From Dehalobacter sp. CP (GTDB lineage Bacteria > Bacillota_B > Desulfitobacteriia > Desulfitobacteriales > Syntrophobotulaceae), in assembly GCA_009910795.1 (NCBI GenBank), contig VMEE01000023.1:1-64000 (forward strand): 64,000 bases of DNA, in the 5' to 3' direction. Within the stretch, counting starts at the first letter, position 1; the number at the start of each line of letters is the position of its first letter. A model generated the notes under the pieces. The model saw only the letters and a program-made list of their open reading frames with translations. It was not told the origin of the DNA and did not search any database. Below are positions 32,413 to 39,763 of the stretch, one piece after another. The translations under genes were made by a program, and so were the position numbers.

Positions 32413-32463
32413 GGTTTGCTGCCCAGAGAGAAAACAAAAAAATAATCGCTGGGCAGTCAAACC
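32413..32463 (+). terminator. strong intra-operon hairpin between rdhB7 and rdhC7
   Basis: GGTTTG-CTGCCCAG paired with CTGGGCAG-T-CAAACC, 14 bp with one bulge and a 22-nt loop. No T-run. It probably processes or attenuates the message before rdhC7. A second pairing GCACTA...TAGTGC lies at about 32548-32595. Confidence 0.55.
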
Positions 32464-32635
32464 GTTTGTCGTAAAAGCGTGGTTGGCAGTTTGAGGAAAT
32501 CTGAGGGACACTCTTGTAGCCGGATCCAACAAGACTTGGAACTACATGCACTATGTTTCAATTGAGGCGGGAAGTGCTGAGAAAGGCACGTAGTGCGGAT
32601 ATAATAAACGATGGTATACCGGGAGATGTGTAATT

Positions 32636-33841
32636 TTGTCTAAAGTTCATTTAAAAAGACTGTTCTTATTTATGTTTTTTGGATCTTTAATAATCGCATT
32701 ATTGTTTAGTTTTAAGGGCAGACAGATGGATGTCCAGCAATTCTTACCCTCAATGCTGAGCAATACTCAGGAGTTTAAAGCGATTGAGACTCACCCACTG
32801 ACCTATGCAGGCTATAAGAATATCAACGGTCAGGATACGCTGCAGGGGTACGTGGTTTTTGGTCAAGGGAACGGCTATGGCGGTCCCGTATCTGTTTTAA
32901 CGGCTACAGACCCCAACGGTAACATTTTAAAAGTTCGGGTTGTAGGGTATGCTACGGAAACACCATCCTATATTCATTCAGTTTTGAGTGGGGATTTTCT
33001 AAAACAATTTACAGGTAAATCTGTAGATGAACCGTTAGAAATTGGTCAGGATATCGACAAAGTGACCAGCGCTACGCTTTCATCAAGAGGAATTACCAAT
33101 GCAGTCCGTCAGGCTAGTCATGGGTTGGGTAAAAACCAACTTGCTTTGAATATTTCTGAGCCTTCCGAGAATATTAATTTGGGGATCAAAGAAATAGGCT
33201 TGGCTTTATTAATATTTGCAACGATTATAGGAGTGCGTTTTAAGATTCCTAAGCTGCGATGGCTGGTTCTTATATGCAGTATATTTTTTACTGGTTTCTG
33301 GTTTAACTGTTCAATTTCACTTGCGAACATTGCCAGCGGATTAATGGGATTCTTCACGGCTTTTAAACAAAATCTTTTTTGGTATATTTTAATCGTCGGG
33401 ATTCCATTAATTATTTTCTTAAGCGGGAAGAACCTATACTGTTATTGGTTATGTCCTTTTGGAGGGATTCAGGAAATACTGGCAAAAATCGGAGGCGGAA
33501 AACTAAAATGTAATCATCATGTAGCAACATGGCTGCAAAAAATAAAATACATGTTAGTTTGGATCGTACTGATTTTAAGCTTTTGCTTTAAATCACCGAG
33601 TATAGGAGGCAGTTATGAGCCTTTTGGAGTCCTGTTCGGATTTCAGGGGGTGAGTGTGCAATGGATACTGCTCAGTATTATCCTGGTTGTATCGCTGTTT
33701 ATTAGAAGATTTTGGTGTTTATATTTTTGTCCGGTCGGGGTGATCAATGAAATCATCATTAAAGCAAGACGATTTGTAAATTCCCTTTTCCAAAAGAAAC
33801 AGGAACAAGGTATTCTAACGAATAAAGGAAGGTCACTATGA
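32636..33841 (+). CDS. rdhC: RdhC7, FMN-binding NosR/RdhC-type membrane protein
   Basis: 401 residues: signal-anchor helix, extracytoplasmic FMN-binding domain with attachment-type motif KVTSATLSS at about residues 141-149 (Ser replaces the usual Gly), then membrane helices with two CxxxCP motifs (CYWLCPFGG about 268-276; WCLYFCPVG about 360-368). It starts with TTG 32636, 11 nt after GGGAGATG; no better ATG exists. It is the third gene of rdhABCE7. The long structured gap before it suggests separate tuning of expression. Confidence 0.86.
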   Translation: MSKVHLKRLFLFMFFGSLIIALLFSFKGRQMDVQQFLPSMLSNTQEFKAIETHPLTYAGYKNINGQDTLQGYVVFGQGNGYGGPVSVLTATDPNGNILKVRVVGYATETPSYIHSVLSGDFLKQFTGKSVDEPLEIGQDIDKVTSATLSSRGITNAVRQASHGLGKNQLALNISEPSENINLGIKEIGLALLIFATIIGVRFKIPKLRWLVLICSIFFTGFWFNCSISLANIASGLMGFFTAFKQNLFWYILIVGIPLIIFLSGKNLYCYWLCPFGGIQEILAKIGGGKLKCNHHVATWLQKIKYMLVWIVLILSFCFKSPSIGGSYEPFGVLFGFQGVSVQWILLSIILVVSLFIRRFWCLYFCPVGVINEIIIKARRFVNSLFQKKQEQGILTNKGRSL

Positions 33842-33942
33842 GGCACCTTGGCTCTAAGGAAATATTTTTCTGTACTTTGACAGCGATCATCTTATTTTTA
33901 GTTATAATCTTAGTATTTAGCAACATAAAACAACTTTTATAA
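33838..33942 (+). CDS. RdhE7-like single-span membrane peptide, 34 aa
   Basis: ATG 33838 overlaps the rdhC7 stop (ATGA), with AAGGAAGG upstream. One transmembrane helix (FFCTLTAIILFLVIILVF) between short basic ends. Same place and size as the peptide after rdhC4. Function unknown. Confidence 0.6.
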   Translation: MRHLGSKEIFFCTLTAIILFLVIILVFSNIKQLL

Positions 33943-34043
33943 CCATTCACCAGCGTTAATTAAATTGACGCTCGTCGTTAGATGTCCATTATCTGCATAC
34001 TATATCCACGAAGAAAAATAATATATAATCAAGGTAAGGGTAG

Positions 34044-34091
34044 TTCTGTCTGCCCATATCTCTAATTATCAGGAGATTTAGGCAGGACAAG
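34044..34091 (+). terminator. hairpin after the rdhABCE7 operon
   Basis: TGTCTGCC...GGCAGGACA outer stem with ATCTC/GAGAT inner stem; no T-run. Likely the 3' end of the operon or part of the rdhK7 leader. Confidence 0.45.
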
Positions 34092-34161
34092 GAAACAACA
34101 TAATTACATTTTCACATATTAATTAGTCTAAGTATAAGGCTAAGTACAAGGGAGTGTAATC

Positions 34162-34827
34162 ATGAGTGATAATGATCTACCATGGCTGAAATACACAAAA
34201 TTATTCCGGTCGCCAATAGATGGTTGGAAGAAAGTTTTTGCGGATAGAGAAAGATTGTTATATCCCAAAGGAAGCATTATTATTAAACAAGGCATTACGA
34301 TTGAGAAGCTATTATATATTTTTACAGGGACGGTTGAATATTCGAAAGTTGACGAAGAAGGCAATGAGGTTCTCATTGATGTCTTGGGTGCAAATAATTT
34401 ATTTATGATTGCGCCATTGTTTACCGGTATTCCCCCTCTCGGTTCATTTACGGCTGTTGAAGACACAGTAGCCGCTGCAATTTCAATTCAGGAAATGAAA
34501 AGTTTGATGAAGTCTGATTTTACGCTTACTGAAGAGCTGCTCTACGACCTTTCAATGAAAAGTAATAACCATATAAGCCGGCTGCAGAAACATTACACTT
34601 ACAAGGTAGACCATAGAATTATCGAAACTTTATGTGCACTTGCAGATCAACAAGGGATGCAACTGTTTATCAATCAACAAGATTTGGCTGAACTTGCAGA
34701 TACAACAAGAGTAACGGTGTCAAATTTATTTCGCGACTTAAAATCTGAGAACATTATACGGCCAATATATGGAGGGATCATTATACAGGATTATAGCCGT
34801 CTAAAAAACTGGCAGAAACATATTTAA
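34162..34827 (+). CDS. RdhK7, CRP/FNR-family transcriptional regulator
   Basis: 221 residues: barrel about 25-125 and a winged helix with DLAELADTTRVTVSNLFRDL. It is distant from RdhK1-5. ATG 34162 follows AAGGGAGTG. Being downstream of rdhABCE7 in the same direction, it is the likely regulator of that operon. Effector unknown. Confidence 0.83.
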   Translation: MSDNDLPWLKYTKLFRSPIDGWKKVFADRERLLYPKGSIIIKQGITIEKLLYIFTGTVEYSKVDEEGNEVLIDVLGANNLFMIAPLFTGIPPLGSFTAVEDTVAAAISIQEMKSLMKSDFTLTEELLYDLSMKSNNHISRLQKHYTYKVDHRIIETLCALADQQGMQLFINQQDLAELADTTRVTVSNLFRDLKSENIIRPIYGGIIIQDYSRLKNWQKHI

Positions 34828-34944
34828 AGATCTGTAATTAAGACCAGCTAGTATTTTCTCCTGGCGTCATACGGATATAATATTGGGGATTCAATGAATT
34901 TATTATTGATTTGATGAAGAAAAGATATTTTAGGAGGTTATTAA

Positions 34945-35145
34945 ATGCCAACTTATGACTTTATTTGCGAAAAGTGTGGTCACAAGTTTTCTGTTTTTTG
35001 TAGTGTTAGTTCAAGAGACAAACAAATATGTCCGCAGTGCGCTGATGATAAAATAACTCAGCGGTTTACAACGGTTAATGCCTATGGAGTTAAAGGTGGT
35101 AAAACCTGTTCATCTGGGAAATGTAGTCCTGGCTGCAAATGTTAA
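34945..35145 (+). CDS. FmdB-type zinc-ribbon protein
   Basis: 66 residues: an N-terminal zinc ribbon MPTYDFICEKCGHKF...CPQC (two CxxC pairs at about residues 8-11 and 32-35), typical of the FmdB/putative regulatory protein family. A short Cys/Gly-rich tail (CSSGKCSPGCKC) adds five more cysteines. ATG 34945 follows TAGGAGG. It stands alone just before the cobalamin riboswitch. Function unclear; FmdB proteins are suggested regulators or metal-binding accessory proteins. Confidence 0.75.
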   Translation: MPTYDFICEKCGHKFSVFCSVSSRDKQICPQCADDKITQRFTTVNAYGVKGGKTCSSGKCSPGCKC

Positions 35146-35217
35146 AATCTCACCATCTTTTCTCTTGACTTTTCTTCAATTTCATTTAGAATAAGACGTA
35201 ATAATCATACATTCTTT

Positions 35218-35366
35218 TTTGGTGTCTCTTATCGAGAAGAATAGGGAATCAGGTGCAATTCCTGGACGGACCCGCCGCTGTAAATAGCTGTGATGACTGT
35301 ACGATGCCACTGAGAAATCGGGAAGGCACAGAAATCGGTTAAAGCTATGAGTCAGAAGACCTGCCA
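35218..35366 (+). ncRNA. cobalamin (B12) riboswitch
   Basis: Canonical elements are in order: GGTGTCTCTTATCGAGAAGA, then GGGAATCAGGTGCAATTCCTG (paired stem with the conserved AGGTGCAA-type loop), GGACGGACCCGCCGCTGTAA, the B12 box GATGCCACTGAGAAATCGGGAAGGC (about 35303-35327; given in parts), and AGTCAGAAGACCTGCC at the 3' end. With the terminator that follows it should repress the downstream 12-kb operon when cobamide is plentiful. Confidence 0.93.
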
Positions 35367-35395
35367 ATGAAGATATCAACATGAAGCAATGGTAA

Positions 35396-35442
35396 AGTTT
35401 CAGTTTGAGAGTTAGTATCTCTCAAAACTGGAACTTTTTTTG
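35396..35442 (+). terminator. expression-platform terminator of the cobalamin riboswitch
   Basis: GTTTCAGTTTGAGAG / CTCTCAAAACTGGAAC stem (one bulge, one G-U) followed by TTTTTTT, ending 50 nt before the first gene of the operon. Confidence 0.85.
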
Positions 35443-35492
35443 TATGCATGTCGTTTACATAGTTTAGATTTTTATATGGAGGCTTTCATCCG

Positions 35493-37034
35493 ATGGAACC
35501 TGCGGTACAGCTTAAAATAGAATCTCTTGTATTTCCGCCTGAGACAAAGAAAGTGTTAAAAGATATCGACTTAACCATCAATCAAGGAGATTTCATCGCC
35601 ATTACTGGGGAAGCCGCATCGGGAAAATCGATGTTACTCCATAGTATCACCGGGGCGGCGTCTCAATTTTTTAACGGGCAGCTAAACGGTACCATTAGGG
35701 TCATGGGGCAAGACATCCATGCAATCCCCTTGGCAAAAATGTGTGATTATATCGGCTATATGATGCAGGAACCGCAAAATCAAATGGTCAGTATCACGGT
35801 AGAGGAAGAAGTGGCTTTCGGGATTGCCAATATGGAACTTCCTTGGGATGAAATGAAGAACAGAGTCAAAAAAACTTTACAATTTGTTGGACTAGAGGGT
35901 TTTGAACAAAGAAAGACGGATGGACTGTCCGGCGGCCAAGCCCAAAGAGTGGTATTGGCAAGTGTTCTCGCGATGGAAACGCCCATTCTTGTTTTAGATC
36001 AGCCCGCCGCAGAATTAGACGGAAAAGGAAAACGGGATCTTTATTCCTATATCAGCTATTTAAATAAAGAAAAGGGAATTACCGTGATTATGGTGATGGA
36101 CCGGGCCTGCGATATTCTTCTCTATACCAACCGTATTCTTATTATAGCTGAAGGAACAATCAGAGAAGAATGCAGCCCTGGTGACTATCAGAAACGCTTC
36201 AATCAAACAAGACCAACCCAAAATATGACGGCGGCAAATGAAAAGTTAAATGAGAAATTGAATGAAAAATCGAATGAAAAATCGAATGAAAAATTGATGG
36301 AAGTAAAGGATCTGGCCTTTACCTATAAAGGTGGTTTCAAAGGCTGTGAAAATATTAATTTAAATATTAATTACGGTGATTTTATTGGGGTGATTGGACT
36401 CAATGGTTCAGGGAAAACGACGTTGTTGAAATTAATGGAAGGTTTGCTTATCCCGGATACGGGTGCGATTCGAATCTTTGGCAAACCCCTGACCAAGAGG
36501 AACTTAGCAACGATACGCAGTCAAATAGGTTTCCTGTTTCAAAACCCCGATCTTCAAATCTTTGCGAACACAGTAAAAGATGAGGCGGCATTTGTTTTAA
36601 GAACAAGAAAACTGCCGGAAGAGGAAATTGCAGAGAAAGTAAATGGGATTTTAGACAAAGTCGGGCTATTGGCATTCGCCGATGTCCACCCGCACAGGCT
36701 TAGCCGCTGCCAGCGTCAGAAGCTGGCAATTGCCTCTGTTTTGGTAGGAGGCCCCGAGATTATCATGGCGGATGAACCTACCTCAGGTTTAGATGAAGAA
36801 CAGAGCGCCCTGATCATGGAGCTGCTCTCTGCATTTCAGCAACAAGGTAAAACGGTTATTCTCGTTACCCATGACCTGGGTTTGGCCAAACAATATGCCA
36901 ACCGTATTGTGGCAATGCACATGCACCGTCTGGCATTGGATATTCCGGCCCAAGAGATTGGTTCTTTTGAAGAGGTCCTTAAAGACATAGGGTTAGATTT
37001 CCAGAAGGAAGGCGTTGCTTATGGCTTTCATTGA
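35493..37034 (+). CDS. ECF-transporter fused double ATPase (EcfA-EcfA', YkoD-like)
   Basis: 513 residues with two ABC ATPase domains. Domain 1 (about 1-235) has Walker A GEAASGKS (39-46), signature LSGGQ (about 145-149) and Walker B LVLDQPAAELD. Domain 2 (about 270-510) has Walker A GLNGSGKT (about 302-309), Walker B IMADEPTSGLDE, and an altered signature LSRCQ in place of LSGGQ. The linker is a tandem NEKLNEK/NEKSNEK repeat. It powers uptake of a small vitamin-type substrate with the T and S subunits that follow. The fused layout is like YkoD of YkoEDC. As first gene after the B12 riboswitch, cobamide, a precursor or cobalt would be logical cargo, but this is inference. Confidence 0.88.
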   Translation: MEPAVQLKIESLVFPPETKKVLKDIDLTINQGDFIAITGEAASGKSMLLHSITGAASQFFNGQLNGTIRVMGQDIHAIPLAKMCDYIGYMMQEPQNQMVSITVEEEVAFGIANMELPWDEMKNRVKKTLQFVGLEGFEQRKTDGLSGGQAQRVVLASVLAMETPILVLDQPAAELDGKGKRDLYSYISYLNKEKGITVIMVMDRACDILLYTNRILIIAEGTIREECSPGDYQKRFNQTRPTQNMTAANEKLNEKLNEKSNEKSNEKLMEVKDLAFTYKGGFKGCENINLNINYGDFIGVIGLNGSGKTTLLKLMEGLLIPDTGAIRIFGKPLTKRNLATIRSQIGFLFQNPDLQIFANTVKDEAAFVLRTRKLPEEEIAEKVNGILDKVGLLAFADVHPHRLSRCQRQKLAIASVLVGGPEIIMADEPTSGLDEEQSALIMELLSAFQQQGKTVILVTHDLGLAKQYANRIVAMHMHRLALDIPAQEIGSFEEVLKDIGLDFQKEGVAYGFH

Positions 37035-37743
37035 AAAAATTGATCCGCGTACGAAGTTGGTATGGTGTTTAACACTCATTCTTACAGCTTTGCTTTCACA
37101 GAATCTGAGCCTGGAAATCGGAATTATTGCCTTGGTAATCATTGCGGATTGTATTTTTACCAACCATTTAAAAAAATATAAAATACTGTTGCCAGTAATG
37201 CTTTTAGTAGCCTCGCAGATTCTTGTCATACAGTTATTGTTCTGCCGGGAGGGGGACCTTCTCTGGAAGTGGGGTATTCTGTCTGTTTATACAGGCTCAA
37301 TTCCGGCCGCTGCTTTGGGTATTTCCCGGACGGCTGCTGTGACCTTGGCCGCTGTTCAGTTTATGACCTGGACTTCTGCCACAGATGCGGCTTTAATGCT
37401 TATAGCATGGGGTGTCCCTTATCGTTATGCCATGTTGGTCGTTATGACAAAACGTTTTTTTCCTCTGATGCAAAAGGAATATCTGGCAATTTCAGAGAGT
37501 CAATCGGTTCGGGGTTATCCCTCGGAAGGAATTAAAAATAGAATAAAAAATCTTCCGCTAACCTTTATGCCATTGCTCTATCGCACAGTCCGGCATACTT
37601 CAGATATCGCTCTTGCAATGGAGTTAAAAGGTTATGGCCGAAGCAAGCAGCGGACGTTTGGCAAACAATTGCATTTAAAAAGCTGGGAAATGATCAGTAT
37701 GATGGTTTGTACCCTATTCTTTATCACCGTTAATTTTATTTAA
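37021..37743 (+). CDS. ECF-transporter transmembrane component EcfT
   Basis: 240 residues with four or five transmembrane helices and the EcfT hallmark coupling helices near the C-terminus (ESQSVRGYP at about 159-167 and MELKGYGRSK at about 200-209; both Arg-containing motifs contact the ATPases). An N-terminal FIEKIDPRTKLVWCL matches the family start. It overlaps the ATPase gene; ATG 37021 is taken with AAGGAAGG upstream, and an in-frame TTG lies two codons before. It works with the ATPase and the S component in one membrane complex. Confidence 0.88.
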   Translation: MAFIEKIDPRTKLVWCLTLILTALLSQNLSLEIGIIALVIIADCIFTNHLKKYKILLPVMLLVASQILVIQLLFCREGDLLWKWGILSVYTGSIPAAALGISRTAAVTLAAVQFMTWTSATDAALMLIAWGVPYRYAMLVVMTKRFFPLMQKEYLAISESQSVRGYPSEGIKNRIKNLPLTFMPLLYRTVRHTSDIALAMELKGYGRSKQRTFGKQLHLKSWEMISMMVCTLFFITVNFI

Positions 37744-37773
37744 AATTAAAAAATATAATTTTAGGAGGACATT

Positions 37774-38310
37774 ATGAAAAACAAATTTTTAAGAACCGAC
37801 ACCAAAGCGCTCGTAGGGTCCATTCTCTTAGGGATTGTCTTTGTCATAGCCTGTCAGGCGACAGGGTTTATTGACAACCTTCTTCCCACAGGCAAAGCAG
37901 GCATGTACTTAATTAACGGTACGGTCTGGGCTTCCTTTACAGCCCTCATTGTTCTGCTTTATAAACAGCCTGCAGGGATCATTGCCGGGGAAGTTGAAGC
38001 TATCATTTCCATTTGGTACAGTCCGCTGTGGATTGCTTTTATCTTTGCGAATGCTATCGGGTCACTTGCCGTATCCTTCGTGGCGGCCAAATATTCTATG
38101 GAAAAATGGGGGCACCACATTTTCGCTCAATTCCTTTGTAATGTTTTGGGGAATGCTGTTGTTTGTATCGGATTAATTTATATTTACCAGTTACCTGTTA
38201 AGGTTGCCGTTGTTGAAGCCTTGATTACCATTGCAGTCTGCTGGCCTCTTTCCACAGTCATCACAAAATTGGTGTATGACAGCATTAAAAAATCAGGTTT
38301 AGCCCAGTAA
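37774..38310 (+). CDS. ECF-transporter substrate-binding S component (YkoE-like)
   Basis: 178 residues with about six transmembrane helices. The AGIIAGEVEAIISIWYSPLW segment at about 67-86 recalls the conserved Glu region of YkoE-type S components (thiamine-pyrimidine uptake), though identity is low. ATG 37774 follows TTAGGAGGAC. The S component decides cargo. Its location in a B12-riboswitch operon points to a corrinoid-related compound or to a compound handled by the decarboxylase genes downstream; sequence alone cannot decide. Confidence 0.78.
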   Translation: MKNKFLRTDTKALVGSILLGIVFVIACQATGFIDNLLPTGKAGMYLINGTVWASFTALIVLLYKQPAGIIAGEVEAIISIWYSPLWIAFIFANAIGSLAVSFVAAKYSMEKWGHHIFAQFLCNVLGNAVVCIGLIYIYQLPVKVAVVEALITIAVCWPLSTVITKLVYDSIKKSGLAQ

Positions 38311-38355
38311 AGAATCATTTGCGGGAGACAATGCAGTAAGAAAAGAGGTTAGGAT

Positions 38356-39723
38356 ATGAGCCAAGACTTAAGAGATTTTTTGAAGCAGCTGGAACGGGAT
38401 GGTGAAGTGAAGCATGTCACGGAAGAAGTCAAAAGAGCGTATGAAATCAGCACTCTCATTATGGAACTGGAAAAAGAGCACCGTTATCCCGTCATGGTTT
38501 TCGATAAAGTAGAAAACAGTGCGTTTCCTGTGGTGACCAGTATCTTAAGCACCAGAGAACGGTTTGGCAAAGGCCTGGGTGTCGAAGCGTCTAAAGTTTC
38601 TGAGACCTATGCCCAGCGTATCAAAAAACGGATTGAAGAGGTCAAAGTTATTGAGAACCCTCCTTTTGCTGAGCATTGTATCACCGGTGATGAGATTGAT
38701 CTCTATAAGCTTCCGATTCCGACCCACTTTCCGATTGACGCCGGACCCTATGTGACCTCCGGACTGTGTGTTGCCAAAGACCCTGTAAGCGGTGTGGAAA
38801 CCTTAGGTTTCCACCGCATGCAGTTAAAAAACAAGAATACCTTAGGGATTTCACTCCATTCCCGTCAAAGGCTCTGGGAATATTTCCGAAGAAGCGAAGA
38901 AAGAGGACAGAGCCTGGAAGCCGCAATCGTGATTGGTGTTCATCCCAATATTGCCTTGGGATCGATGGCCCTCGTCCCCTATGACCAGGGAAAATATGGT
39001 GCGATTGCCGGACTTTTCGGTGAACCATTAGAGGTTGCACCTTGCGCAACGGTCAATTTGCAGGTTCCGGCCTACGCGGAAATTGTCCTGGAAGGTGAAA
39101 TATTGGCTGACGTACGGGAACAGGAAGGTCCTTTCGCTGAATTTACCAATTACGCCTGCTATCGCAGTACGGAAAATGTCTTTAAAGTCAAAGCCATCCG
39201 CTACCGGCAAAACGCTTTTTATCATGATTTAACGCCTGGGATGAGCAGTGAGCATATCACGGTTGTGGCCATTCAGAGAGAAGGCGATGTTTTAAACGCT
39301 TTACATCAGACCTTGCCGAATATTAAAGCAGTTCATGCACCTTTTTCCGCCTGCGGACTTTTTCATTGCTATATTTCTATGAAAAAAATTGCCGAAGGTC
39401 AGCCAATGCAAGCGATTTACGCCGCTTTGGCGGTCGACCACAATATTAAAATGGTCATTGTGGTGGATGAAGATGTTGACGTCTTTAACGAAGAGGAAGT
39501 CCTATGGGCACTTGCCACTCGGTTACAAGCGGATAAAGGCGTTTCCATTTTGCCGCAGCACCTGGGAATGGGTGTGACCCTTGACCCCTCGACGGATGAA
39601 CTGAGCCGTACTTCTAAAATGGGGATTGATGCCACAAAACCGTTAAGCGGCTTTGCTCCTAAAATCGAGATGAACGATGACGTCAAAAAAGCAGTGCAGC
39701 GGCTTCTTAAATATGCCAGATAA
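38356..39723 (+). CDS. UbiD-family prenyl-FMN decarboxylase
   Basis: 455 residues, usual for UbiD/LpdC/VdcC non-oxidative decarboxylases, which use prenylated FMN with Mn and K to (de)carboxylate aromatic or alpha,beta-unsaturated acids. Visible family elements are the N-terminal FLKQLERDGEVKHVTEEV, VFDKVENS, and QEGPFAEFTNY at about residues 256-266 (family GPFGEFTGYY). A C-terminal DATKPLSGFAPK follows. It starts ATG 38356 behind AGAGGTTAGG. The partner UbiX and an LpdD-like gene follow in the same operon, forming the B-C-D set of hydroxyarylic acid decarboxylases. The substrate is unknown; B12-riboswitch control is unusual for this family. Confidence 0.88.
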   Translation: MSQDLRDFLKQLERDGEVKHVTEEVKRAYEISTLIMELEKEHRYPVMVFDKVENSAFPVVTSILSTRERFGKGLGVEASKVSETYAQRIKKRIEEVKVIENPPFAEHCITGDEIDLYKLPIPTHFPIDAGPYVTSGLCVAKDPVSGVETLGFHRMQLKNKNTLGISLHSRQRLWEYFRRSEERGQSLEAAIVIGVHPNIALGSMALVPYDQGKYGAIAGLFGEPLEVAPCATVNLQVPAYAEIVLEGEILADVREQEGPFAEFTNYACYRSTENVFKVKAIRYRQNAFYHDLTPGMSSEHITVVAIQREGDVLNALHQTLPNIKAVHAPFSACGLFHCYISMKKIAEGQPMQAIYAALAVDHNIKMVIVVDEDVDVFNEEEVLWALATRLQADKGVSILPQHLGMGVTLDPSTDELSRTSKMGIDATKPLSGFAPKIEMNDDVKKAVQRLLKYAR

Positions 39724-39763
39724 GGGATGCGTATTTTAAATATACCGGTTAAAGGATGAGCCT

